Shown here piece by piece: positions 7,498 through 17,577 of a stretch of 64,000 bases of DNA (positions are counted from its first letter, which is position 1; each line of letters begins with the position of its first letter). The stretch spans positions 1,116,001 to 1,180,000 of the forward strand of contig NZ_CP151633.1 of assembly GCF_038397715.1 (NCBI RefSeq), given 5' to 3'. The DNA is from Microbacterium sp. LWO14-1.2 (lineage in GTDB: Bacteria > Actinomycetota > Actinomycetes > Actinomycetales > Microbacteriaceae). The notes under the pieces were generated by a model. The model had not been told where the DNA came from. It saw only the letters and a program-made list of their open reading frames with translations, and did no database searches. The translations under genes were made by a program, and so were the position numbers.

Positions 7498-8667
7498 ATG
7501 GAGAGGCTCTCCGCACGGCTGCTGTCGTGGGCGTCTCTGATCGACGAGAAGACGCTCGATCAGGCGCACACCACGGCTCGCATGCCGTTCATCCACCCGC
7601 ACCTGGCGCTGATGCCGGACGCTCACCTCGGAAAGGGGGCGACGGTCGGCTCGGTCATCCCGACGCTCGGCGCGATCATCCCCGCCGCCGTCGGCGTCGA
7701 CATCGGATGCGGCATGATCGCCGTCCGCACCGCGTTCACGAGAAGCGACCTCGACAGTCGCGACCTCGCCGAGCTGCGGGAGCAGATCGAACGCGCCATC
7801 CCGCTGTCCGCCGGTCGCTACAACCGCAAGATCGTCGCGACCGCCGAGCCCCGGGTCGCCGAGCTCGAGCAGCTCGCCGAGAAGAACGGGTTCGACCCTG
7901 CGACGTACGCCGGGAACTGGCGCCTGCAGCTCGGCACGCTCGGATCCGGCAACCACTTCATCGAGGTCTCGGTGGACGAACTCGACCGCGTGTGGCTGTT
8001 CCTGCACTCGGGATCGCGGGGAGTGGGCAACCGGATCGCCGGCCACCACATCGGCGTCGCGCAGCGCCTCGCGAGACAGTGGTGGATCGATCTCCCCGAC
8101 CCCGACCTGGCCTACCTCGTCGAGGGCACGCCCGAGTTCACCCGGTACATCAGGGAACTGCGGTGGGCTCAGCGCTTCGCCCTGCTGAACCGGGAGGAGA
8201 TGATGGACCGCGTGATCCGCCAGGTCTCGGAGTTCCTCGGCTCGCCGGTGCAGGAGCAGGAGAGGATCAACTGCCACCACAACTTCACCGAGTCGGAGAA
8301 GCACTACGGCAAGCAGGTCTGGGTGTCTCGGAAGGGAGCGATCCAGGCCGACCTCGGTCGGCCTGGCCTCATCCCCGGATCGATGGGAACCGCGTCGTAT
8401 GTCGTCGAGGGCCTCGGGGATCCGCAGTCGTTGAACTCCTCGCCGCACGGCGCAGGCCGCGAGTACTCACGGTCAGCGGCCCGGCGCACCTTCTCCCACG
8501 AGCAGCTGCGCGAGGCGATGACGGGCATCGAGTTCCGCGACACCGACGCGTTCGTCGACGAGATCCCGCAGGCCTATAAGCCGATCGACCGGGTGATGGC
8601 GGATGCGGCGAGCCTGGTCTCGATCCGGCACACGCTGCGGCAGCTCGTGAATGTGAAGGGCGACTGA
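7498..8667 (+). CDS. rtcB: RtcB-family RNA ligase
   Basis: A 389-residue member of the RtcB family, which joins RNA 2',3'-cyclic phosphate or 3'-phosphate ends to 5'-OH ends using GTP and Mn. Family signatures in order: PDAHLGKGATVG, GVDIGCGM (metal-binding Cys), GSGNHFIEV, HSGSRGVGN, CHHNF, PGSMGTASY, and HGAGRE, whose His is the guanylylated residue in characterised RtcB. The length suits the shorter bacterial RtcB group. The ATG at 7498 has an AAGGAAAGG ribosome site; an in-frame GTG at 7468 is less likely. No archease gene is adjacent. Possible control by the leader and terminator at 7221-7445. Confidence 0.93.
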   Translation: MERLSARLLSWASLIDEKTLDQAHTTARMPFIHPHLALMPDAHLGKGATVGSVIPTLGAIIPAAVGVDIGCGMIAVRTAFTRSDLDSRDLAELREQIERAIPLSAGRYNRKIVATAEPRVAELEQLAEKNGFDPATYAGNWRLQLGTLGSGNHFIEVSVDELDRVWLFLHSGSRGVGNRIAGHHIGVAQRLARQWWIDLPDPDLAYLVEGTPEFTRYIRELRWAQRFALLNREEMMDRVIRQVSEFLGSPVQEQERINCHHNFTESEKHYGKQVWVSRKGAIQADLGRPGLIPGSMGTASYVVEGLGDPQSLNSSPHGAGREYSRSAARRTFSHEQLREAMTGIEFRDTDAFVDEIPQAYKPIDRVMADAASLVSIRHTLRQLVNVKGD

Positions 8668-8671
8668 ACGG

Positions 8672-8704
8672 AGGGGTGGACGACGGGCGACGTCGTCCAC
8701 CCCT
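8672..8704. terminator. bidirectional terminator between rtcB and MFS gene
   Basis: AGGGGTGGACGACG (8672-8685) and CGTCGTCCACCCCT (8691-8704) form a perfect 14-bp stem with a 5-nt loop in the convergent gap. Confidence 0.75.
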
Positions 8705-10159
8705 TCAGAGCACGGGCGCGGCGGCAGCCTCGGCATCCGTCCTGTCGGTGAAAGCGGTCTTCGGCACGAAAGCGAGCAGTACGGCTGCCGCGAGGGCGGT
8801 CACGCCGCACACGACCCACACCGTCACGTAACCGGCGAACGATCCGGCTGTGCCCTCGACCGCGCCGGTGGCGCCGCCCAGGAGGGCGATTCCGAACACG
8901 CACGACGCGATCGCGCCGCCGACGGTCTTGACGGAGTTGGTGAGCCCCGTGGCGACGCCGGTCTGTGTCGCGGGAGCGGCCGACGCCGCCGCAGCGGGCA
9001 GCGCCGCCACCAGCGCTCCCGACCCGAGACCGACGACGATCATGTTCGCGACCACCTGCATGTACGCGGCGTGGAACGGCAGGAACAGGAGGAATCCGAC
9101 GCCGACGAGCACCGAGGCGCCCATGAGCGTGATGCGCGGGGTGAGCGCACGGGCGATCACCGGGAACAGCAGGGCGCCGACAATCATGCCGATCAGGTAG
9201 ATGCCGATGATCAGAGAGGTGGCGAATCCCGTGGTTCCGAGGCCGTACCCGTACATGTCCGGATCGGTCCGCGCGAACGTCGACAGAGGTGCCTGGGCAC
9301 CCAGCACGCTGACGCCGAAGAGTCCTGCGGTGAGGAAGACCGGTCCGAGAGCCGGCGAGCGGAACATGCGCACGTCGATCAGCGGGTCGTCGGTGCGGAG
9401 CTCCCACAGCACGAACGGGATCACGAGCAGGATGCCGAGCAGCACCACGCCCCACGACAGCGGGTTGACGAGGCCGCCCTCCAGCCGCAGCAGGCTGAGT
9501 CCCCCCGTGAAGCAGATGAGCGCCAGCGAGATGAGGATCACGCCGACGGTGTCGAAGACGCCGCCGACCGGTTCCGGCGACTCGGTCACCCCGAACAGGA
9601 TGACGAAGAAGCACACCACGATGAGCAGCGCGGGAATGAGCAGCACGACGGTGAGCGGGAGCACATCGATGAGCGCGCCACCGGCGAGCGCTCCGATGAT
9701 GGCCCCCGCCTCGAGTGCGGCGACCAGGAGTCCTGCGGCCTTCGCGGTGATCGAGGCGCGGCCCTCCAGACGACGGGCACGCGACCAGATCAGCGCGATC
9801 TCGAGCGGCAGCCACACGACGTAGAAGCCCATCAGCGTCCACCCGATGAGGAACACGGCGAACGAATCGGTGAACGGCAGCACCATCGCGGCGGCAGCGG
9901 TCAGCGCGGTGGAGATCAGCAGCATCCGCTTGTGGCCGACCATGTCGCCGAGCTTCGCGAACGCCGGCACGACGAGCGCCGACAGCATCAGCTGCGTGCC
10001 CTCGAGCCAGTTGACGTCGGCGTCATGGATGCCGAGGTGCCGCGCGATGTCGCTGAGCATCGGGGTGTAGTACCCCTGCAGCACACCGCTGGTGAACTCG
10101 ACGAAGGCGAGGAAGCCGACGACGGAGGCCAGAGTGCCCAGGGTGCGGGTGCGCGTCAT
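8705..10159 (-). CDS. MFS transporter, 14-helix drug:H+ antiporter type
   Basis: A 484-residue membrane protein with about 14 hydrophobic segments, the size of the DHA2 drug-efflux group. The loop after helix 2 has the MFS motif A pattern (KLGDMVGHKRML), and an early-helix ESWL-like motif is replaced by NWLEGTQLM. The start ATG at 10159 has GAGGAG upstream. It stands alone, convergent with rtcB and 58 nt downstream of the M20 peptidase gene. The substrate is unknown; export of a hydrophobic compound is likely from the family. Confidence 0.85.
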   Translation of the reverse strand: MTRTRTLGTLASVVGFLAFVEFTSGVLQGYYTPMLSDIARHLGIHDADVNWLEGTQLMLSALVVPAFAKLGDMVGHKRMLLISTALTAAAAMVLPFTDSFAVFLIGWTLMGFYVVWLPLEIALIWSRARRLEGRASITAKAAGLLVAALEAGAIIGALAGGALIDVLPLTVVLLIPALLIVVCFFVILFGVTESPEPVGGVFDTVGVILISLALICFTGGLSLLRLEGGLVNPLSWGVVLLGILLVIPFVLWELRTDDPLIDVRMFRSPALGPVFLTAGLFGVSVLGAQAPLSTFARTDPDMYGYGLGTTGFATSLIIGIYLIGMIVGALLFPVIARALTPRITLMGASVLVGVGFLLFLPFHAAYMQVVANMIVVGLGSGALVAALPAAAASAAPATQTGVATGLTNSVKTVGGAIASCVFGIALLGGATGAVEGTAGSFAGYVTVWVVCGVTALAAAVLLAFVPKTAFTDRTDAEAAAAPVL

Positions 10160-10217
10160 CGCGACTCCTCGGTGACAAGGCGGGTCCGGTCGCGGGAGCG
10201 TCCGGGGACGGGTGAGA

Positions 10218-11552
10218 TCACCCTAGCCGTTCGAGCAGCGCGCGATGGAAGCGCTCGCCGCGCTCGAGAGCCGCGATCTCGACGTGCTCGTCGACCCCGT
10301 GGATCGAGGCCCGCTGCGTGTTCGACATCTCCAGCGGCGCGAAACGATAGACGGCCGGGGCGAAGCGGTGGAAGTGCCGGGAGTCGGTCGCCGCCATCAT
10401 CACGTACGGCACGGCGGGGATGCCGGGGTGGGACACGGCGAGCGCGTCGGCGAGCAGAGCGAACTGCGCGTTGTCGACCGCCGACTCGGGCGAGGGCTCG
10501 CTGGCGTCGACCACCGTGACCGTGACGAGCGGATCGCGGATGCGGCGGCGCACCCTCAGCACGGTCTGCTGCGTCGTCTCCCCCAGCGCGATACGGAGGT
10601 TCACGGTCGCCGACGCCTGCGAGGGCAGGACGTTCGCGGCCGTGCCGCCGGACTGCATGGTCGGCGCCACAGTGGTGCGCACGAGAGCCGCGGCTTCTCC
10701 TCCGAGCGCCGCGAACACCCGCCCCGTCAGCCAGGGCGCAGAGCCCAGCAGCCGCAGCAGGTGCCGGGCGGCGCCCGGCGTCTCGGCGGCGAACCGGGTC
10801 AGCATCCGCACGATCGCCGTCGAGACCCGCGGCCGGAAGGTCGTCGGCCCGAGGCGGTCCACCGCTCTCGCGACACGGCGCACGGCCGTCAGTGCCGGCG
10901 GCGCCGAAGCATGGCCGCCGTCGCCGCGGGCAGAGAGCCTGAGCGTCATGACACCCTTCTCGCCGACACCGATCATCGCGGCGCGACCGGGCACGAAGGG
11001 CAGCGGGGCGTCGACGACCGCACCTCCCTCGTCGACGACGAGCCACGGGACGATGCCGCGGTCGCGGAGCACGCGGGCGATCTCCTCCGCCGCGCGACCG
11101 AAGGTCTCCTCGTTGCCGCCGAACGAGAGGTAGACGTCTCGAGCAGGGGTGAACCCGTCGGCGAGGAGGTTCTCGACGGCTTCGAGCACGACGATGAGGG
11201 GCCCCTTGTCGTCGAGTGCGCCGCGCCCGTAGACGACACCGTCGGCGACGACACCGGCGAAGGGCGGGTGGGTCCAGGCGTCGCTCTCGTCGACCGGCAC
11301 CACGTCGTAGTGCGCCATGAGCACGACGGGGTCCTCCGGGCGCCCCGCGCGTCCCCGCCAGTGAAGGAGCAGCCCGAGGTCGGTGTGCCGCTCGACGGTG
11401 AGAGCCTCGTGCGTCAACGGGTAGAGCTCACGGAGGAGGGCGACGAAGTCCTCGAAGGGCTGCATCCCGCGCGCATCGAGCTCGGCCGACACCGTCGGAA
11501 GCTGGATCATCCGCGAGAGGCGGTCGGCGATTCCGGGGCGGGGATCTGTCAC
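10218..11552 (-). CDS. M20/M25/M40-family zinc metallopeptidase
   Basis: A 444-residue di-zinc peptidase of the M20 family (dipeptidase, carboxypeptidase or deacylase type). The metal-binding HYDVVPV, the GRGALDDKGP segment with the bridging Asp, and GGNEETFG with the general-base Glu are all present; a dimerisation-domain stretch (VGEKGVMTLRLSARG) follows. I favour the GTG at 11552, because a -10-like TACCAT ends 7 nt before it; an ATG three codons upstream (11561) is the alternative. It is divergent from the FUSC gene. Cytosolic, with no signal peptide. Confidence 0.85.
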   Translation of the reverse strand: MTDPRPGIADRLSRMIQLPTVSAELDARGMQPFEDFVALLRELYPLTHEALTVERHTDLGLLLHWRGRAGRPEDPVVLMAHYDVVPVDESDAWTHPPFAGVVADGVVYGRGALDDKGPLIVVLEAVENLLADGFTPARDVYLSFGGNEETFGRAAEEIARVLRDRGIVPWLVVDEGGAVVDAPLPFVPGRAAMIGVGEKGVMTLRLSARGDGGHASAPPALTAVRRVARAVDRLGPTTFRPRVSTAIVRMLTRFAAETPGAARHLLRLLGSAPWLTGRVFAALGGEAAALVRTTVAPTMQSGGTAANVLPSQASATVNLRIALGETTQQTVLRVRRRIRDPLVTVTVVDASEPSPESAVDNAQFALLADALAVSHPGIPAVPYVMMAATDSRHFHRFAPAVYRFAPLEMSNTQRASIHGVDEHVEIAALERGERFHRALLERLG

Positions 11553-11559
11553 GAGGGCC

Positions 11560-11565
11560 ATGGTA
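11560..11565 (-). promoter_or_regulatory. -10-like TACCAT for M20 gene
   Basis: On the minus strand TACCAT ends 7 nt before GTG 11552. This supports a leaderless GTG start. Confidence 0.4.
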
Positions 11566-11604
11566 TCGGCGGAGACTCGTTCCGGAACGCGAGAGAATCG
11601 AGGA

Positions 11605-12612
11605 GTGAGCCTGTTCGCCTTCGCCCCGTCCCGCGGCCCGCGATGGCCCCTCGCCACACAGGCCGCACTGGGAATCGCCACACCGATAGCCATCATGACG
11701 CTGCTCGGTCAGCCGTCACTCGGCTACATCGCGGCATCCGGAGCGTTCACGGTGCTGTTCGCCGGCTCGGCGCCGACGATCGACCGGGCACGCGTGCTTC
11801 CGTTCGTCGCCATCGGCCTCATCGCCAGCGCAGCGCTCGGCGTCGCCGCGTCGGGCAGCCCCTGGCTGGTGAGCATCGGTGTCGTGGTCGTCGCGATCGC
11901 CAGCGCCGCGCTGTCGTTCGGTTTCCGCTTGGGGCCGCCGGGCCCTCTGTTCTTCGTGCTCGTGTTCGGGCTCTCCGCCCATGTCGCCGCCAGTTCTCCC
12001 GTGGCACCGCTCGTCTACCTGGCCGCCCTCGCCGGCGGGTGCGCCTTCTCGTACACGGTGGCGATGGCACCGCTGCTGCTACCCCGCGCGCGGTCTGAGA
12101 GTGCGCGTCCGCTGCGCGAGCTGCTCCCCGGGCCGTCGCTCGACGCCGACTCGCGCCTGCTGCTTCTCCGCGTCGCCATCGTGGCGGTGCTCGGCGTGCT
12201 CCTCGGTCTCGTCGTCGACCCGGCCCGCACCTACTGGATCGTCGGGTCGGCCGTCGCGGTGATCGGCATCGCCGCAGCCCGCCGGGCGGCCGTGCAGCGG
12301 GGTCTGCATCGGATGCTGGGCACGCTCGTCGGCGCTGGCCTGTATGCGCTGCTCGCCCTCTTGCACCCGAGCGGGCTGTGGCTGGCGCTGCTGCTCGGCG
12401 CTCTGCAGTTCGCGATCGAACTCGTCGTCGTACGCCACTACGCGCTCGCGCTCGTCTTCATCACCCCGCTCGTGCTCCTCCTCACGGGGGCTGCCACCGG
12501 CGACATCGGCTCGATGGGCGTGGCCGGCGAGCGCATCGTCGACACCGTGGTCGGGGCGGCTCTCGGCGCCGCATCCGGTTTCCTGCATCCGCGCGCGACC
12601 GCGCAGGCGTGA
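11605..12612 (+). CDS. FUSC/aromatic-acid exporter-like membrane protein
   Basis: A 335-residue protein with two similar halves, each of about five or six hydrophobic segments: residues 15-150 and again from about 190 (LLLLRVAIVAVLGVLLGLVV) to the end. The first half starts with a PRWPLATQAALGIATPI pattern as in FUSC-family proteins (YccS/AaeB relatives). A basic loop (AARRAAVQRGLHRMLGTLVGAGLYAL) after the second-half helices matches the FUSC consensus. It probably exports small aromatic or anionic compounds. GTG at 11605 is preceded by GAGAAT 6 nt upstream; ATG 11560 is a weaker alternative. Confidence 0.75.
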   Translation: MSLFAFAPSRGPRWPLATQAALGIATPIAIMTLLGQPSLGYIAASGAFTVLFAGSAPTIDRARVLPFVAIGLIASAALGVAASGSPWLVSIGVVVVAIASAALSFGFRLGPPGPLFFVLVFGLSAHVAASSPVAPLVYLAALAGGCAFSYTVAMAPLLLPRARSESARPLRELLPGPSLDADSRLLLLRVAIVAVLGVLLGLVVDPARTYWIVGSAVAVIGIAAARRAAVQRGLHRMLGTLVGAGLYALLALLHPSGLWLALLLGALQFAIELVVVRHYALALVFITPLVLLLTGAATGDIGSMGVAGERIVDTVVGAALGAASGFLHPRATAQA

Positions 12613-12672
12613 CTGCATCGGGAACAGCCGCGGGCGGCACCCTGTTCTCCCCTGTGTGAGAGGACGACGAGC

Positions 12673-12936
12673 ATGGAGCTGACTCTGGTGACGTCCGCGT
12701 TCTGCGGCGCCTGCGCGCGCACCCGCGCGGTGCTCGCGGAAGCGACCCGTTATCTTCCGGACGCGACGGTGACCGAGATCGACGTGGCCCTCGACCCCGA
12801 CGCCGCGGAAGCGCTCGACATCCGCTTCACGCCCACCGTCATCATCCGCGATGCGGAGGGAACGCAGGTGTTCCGCGCGGAGGGCGTGCCCACCGTGCCG
12901 CAGGTGCTCACCGCGGCGGTCAAGGCTCTGCCCTAG
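12673..12936 (+). CDS. thioredoxin/glutaredoxin-fold small protein
   Basis: An 87-residue single-domain protein with a redox motif CGAC (residues 12-15, in SAFCGACARTR) after the first beta strand and a cis-Pro in RFTPTVIIRD. This is the minimal thioredoxin fold of short thioredoxin-like or glutaredoxin-like proteins. It probably exchanges thiols and disulfides in the cytoplasm; the partner is unknown. It follows the FUSC gene by 60 nt. Confidence 0.8.
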   Translation: MELTLVTSAFCGACARTRAVLAEATRYLPDATVTEIDVALDPDAAEALDIRFTPTVIIRDAEGTQVFRAEGVPTVPQVLTAAVKALP

Positions 12937-13020
12937 CAGGGGCTCTTGCGCGCCTGGCCACCCGGGCGGACGATGTTCGTAGACCGGACCGATCCGGCCC
13001 GAACAGACCCGGGAGCAGTC

Positions 13021-13431
13021 ATGGCGAACCTGAATCCGTATCTCTCGTTCCGCACCGAAGCGCGGCAGGCGATGGAGTTCTATCGGGATGTGCTCGGGGG
13101 TGATCTCGAGATCACCACCTTCGGGGAGTTTCCCGACATGGTGCAGGACCCGGACCAGGCGGACCTCGTGATGCACGCCCAGCTCACGACCGATGACGAC
13201 CTCGTGCTCATGGCGTCGGACACACCGAACGGGATGACGTACGAGGCTCCAGCCGGCATCTCGGTCTCGCTGAGCGGCAACACCCAGGCGCGCACGCAAG
13301 AGGTGTGGGACGCGCTGTCCGCGGGCGCGACGGTCACGATGCCGCTCGACACCCCGCCGTGGGGAGGCACGTTCGGGATGCTCGTCGACCGCTTCGGCAT
13401 CGCGTGGATGCTGCACGGCGACCCCGAATGA
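13021..13431 (+). CDS. VOC-superfamily protein, PhnB/glyoxalase-like
   Basis: A 136-residue protein of the PhnB-like 3-demethylubiquinone-9 methyltransferase-like group within the vicinal-oxygen-chelate fold: NPYLSFRTEARQAMEFYRDVLGG at the start, FGMLVDRFGIAWM near the end. Residues typical of metal-using glyoxalases are only partly kept, so catalysis is uncertain. The ATG at 13021 has GGGAG 5 nt upstream. It is convergent with thrC, leaving 25 nt between. Confidence 0.8.
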   Translation: MANLNPYLSFRTEARQAMEFYRDVLGGDLEITTFGEFPDMVQDPDQADLVMHAQLTTDDDLVLMASDTPNGMTYEAPAGISVSLSGNTQARTQEVWDALSAGATVTMPLDTPPWGGTFGMLVDRFGIAWMLHGDPE

Positions 13432-13456
13432 CGGAGCCGCGGCCAGGCAGCAGCGT

Positions 13457-14860
13457 TCAGTGCAGCGCGTTCTCCACGATGAAGGCGCGCAGGGCCTGCT
13501 CGTCGTCGGCCATCTCGGTCACGTGCTGCGGGGCGTCGAGCATCTCGCGGAGCTCGTCCGAGTAGTCGAGCTTGATGCCGATCGCCTCGCGGATCGTGTC
13601 GGCGAACTTCTGCGGCTTCGCCGTCTCGAGCACCAGCATGGGGACACCCGACTCGACGTACTCGCGGGCCACCTTCACACCGTCGGCCGTGTGCGGGTCG
13701 ATCACGTCGTCCGACGTCTCGTAGACCGAGCGGATCGTCGCGAGCCGATCGTCGTGCGTCGAGGTGCCGCTGACGATGCCGTACTCGTCGACGAAGCGCG
13801 CGAGATCGGCGGTGAAGTCGAAGTGGCCCTGCGTGTCGAGGTCGTTCCACGCGCTCACCACGCGGGCGGCATCGCGGCCGACGAGCTCGAAGATGAACCG
13901 CTCGAGGTTCGAGGCCTTCGAGATGTCCATCGACGGGCTCGACGTCGCCAGGGTCTGCGCGGCGCTCCGCGGACGGTACACGCCCGTGCGGAAGAACTCG
14001 TCGAGCACGTTGTTCTCGTTCGCGGCCAGCACGAGGCGGCGGATCGGGAGACCCATCTCCTTCGCGAAGAACCCGGAGAGGATGTTGCCGAAGTTGCCGG
14101 ACGGAACCGTGAACGACACCTCGGTCCAGCCCCCGGCGTCCGTCGCCCGCAACCACGCCCAGAAGTAGTAGACGACCTGCGCGGTGATGCGGGCGAGGTT
14201 GATCGAGTTCACCGCTCCCAGGTGCTGCGTCCGCTTGAAGTCGAGGTCGCCAGCGAGTGCCTTGACGAGGTTCTGGCAGTCGTCGAAGACGCCGTCGATC
14301 GCGATGTTGTGGATGTTGTCATCGTCGAGGGAGAACATCTGCGCACGCTGGAACGTGCTCATGCGCCCCTGCGGCGACAGCATGAAGACCGAGATGCGGT
14401 CCTTGCCGCGCAGCGCGTGCTCGGCGGCTGATCCGGTGTCGCCCGAGGTCGCACCGAGCACGTTCAGCACGGCGCCCTTGCGCTCCAGCGCGTACTCGAC
14501 GACCTGGCCGAGGAACTGCATGGCGAGGTCCTTGAACGCCAGCGTCGGGCCCTCGGAGAGTCCGACCAGCGTGAGGCCGCCGTCGATCTCGCGGAGCGGC
14601 ACGACCTCCTCGGGGAACGGCGCGTAGGCGGCCGCCGTCATCCGGGCGAGATCCTCGCGCGGGATGTCGGTGGCGAACAGTCCGAGCACCTCGGTCGCCA
14701 GCTGCGGGTAGGTGAGGGCGCGCCAGCGCTCCAGCGTCTCCCCGTCGACCGTCGGCATCACCTCGGGCACGGCGAGACCGCCGTCGGGTGCGAGGCCTTC
14801 GAGCAGCGTCTCGCAGTACGGCAGCGGCTGCATGCCGCCTCGGGTGGAGATGTACTGCAC
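13457..14860 (-). CDS. thrC: threonine synthase
   Basis: A 467-residue PLP enzyme that converts O-phosphohomoserine to threonine. The N-terminus has the family start QYISTRGG; the PLP lysine is in LAFKDLAMQFLG, followed by GATSGDTGSAAEHAL and the phosphate-binding VPSGNFGNILSGFFAKEMG. The length and the FDDCQNLVKAL segment fit the fungal/proteobacterial-like ThrC class with the long C-terminal domain, not the short actinobacterial class linked with hom. The GTG at 14860 has AGGAG upstream. No hom or thrB gene is adjacent. Confidence 0.92.
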   Translation of the reverse strand: MQYISTRGGMQPLPYCETLLEGLAPDGGLAVPEVMPTVDGETLERWRALTYPQLATEVLGLFATDIPREDLARMTAAAYAPFPEEVVPLREIDGGLTLVGLSEGPTLAFKDLAMQFLGQVVEYALERKGAVLNVLGATSGDTGSAAEHALRGKDRISVFMLSPQGRMSTFQRAQMFSLDDDNIHNIAIDGVFDDCQNLVKALAGDLDFKRTQHLGAVNSINLARITAQVVYYFWAWLRATDAGGWTEVSFTVPSGNFGNILSGFFAKEMGLPIRRLVLAANENNVLDEFFRTGVYRPRSAAQTLATSSPSMDISKASNLERFIFELVGRDAARVVSAWNDLDTQGHFDFTADLARFVDEYGIVSGTSTHDDRLATIRSVYETSDDVIDPHTADGVKVAREYVESGVPMLVLETAKPQKFADTIREAIGIKLDYSDELREMLDAPQHVTEMADDEQALRAFIVENALH

Positions 14861-15047
14861 GGGAGCTCCTCGGTTCGGGATCGGCACGGGATCTCCATTG
14901 TCGCAGGTGCGCCGTCGGTGGTTTCACGATCGACGCCCTCCGCCGAGGTCGGCGCCACAGCCCGGCCCGCTCCTCGGCGCCTGACCACGAGGTATAGCGC
15001 GTGTGTCGCTCCAAGGCAATGGGATATTCCTTCTCGTCCCGAACTCG

Positions 15048-15053
15048 TAGCGT
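15048..15053 (+). promoter_or_regulatory. -10-like TAGCGT upstream of the trehalose operon
   Basis: TAGCGT lies 32 nt before the first ATG of the operon (15086). No clear -35 is seen. The 225-nt gap after thrC shows no other gene. Confidence 0.35.
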
Positions 15054-15085
15054 GAGGCTCACCAACTACAGAACCGGGAGCACTC

Positions 15086-15366
15086 ATGTCTGCGAACACC
15101 CCCACCGCACATGACCAACGCACGCAGACGCGGGATGTCCCCCCGCCGCCGGCCCCCGCTCCCGAGCCCCTGTATGAGCGCGTCGACATCGACCGCTACG
15201 TTGTGTTGCATGAGGGTCCCGTCGGATACATCGAGCACGTCGCCCCGGTCTTCGTCTGCTACGTCGGAGTGCCGTACCCCCGCGCGGAGGAGGTGGCGCA
15301 GGTGCACGATTTCCACGAAGCGGTGAAGACGGTCCTGCACCGCGCAGCGTCTGTTCGGCGCGCTCT

Positions 15367-15370
<4 letters not shown>
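15086..15370 (+). CDS. small protein of unknown function leading the glgX-treYZ operon
   Basis: A 94-residue protein with a Pro-rich, probably flexible N-terminus (residues 18-32, PPPPAPAPEP) and a compact C-terminal half (YERVDIDRYVVLHEGPVGYI through PRAEEVAQVHDFHEAV). No signal peptide or recognised domain. A GGGAG ribosome site precedes the ATG. Its TGA overlaps the GTG of glgX (GTGA), so it is co-translated with the debranching enzyme and may have a helper or regulatory role in the pathway; that is inference from position only. Confidence 0.6.

Positions 15371-17573
<2,203 letters not shown>

Positions 17574-17577
<4 letters not shown>

Noticed and set aside
13457-14860. Frameshift or fusion in threonine synthase because of its length
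   Set aside because: The frame is continuous and 467 residues suits the longer ThrC class.
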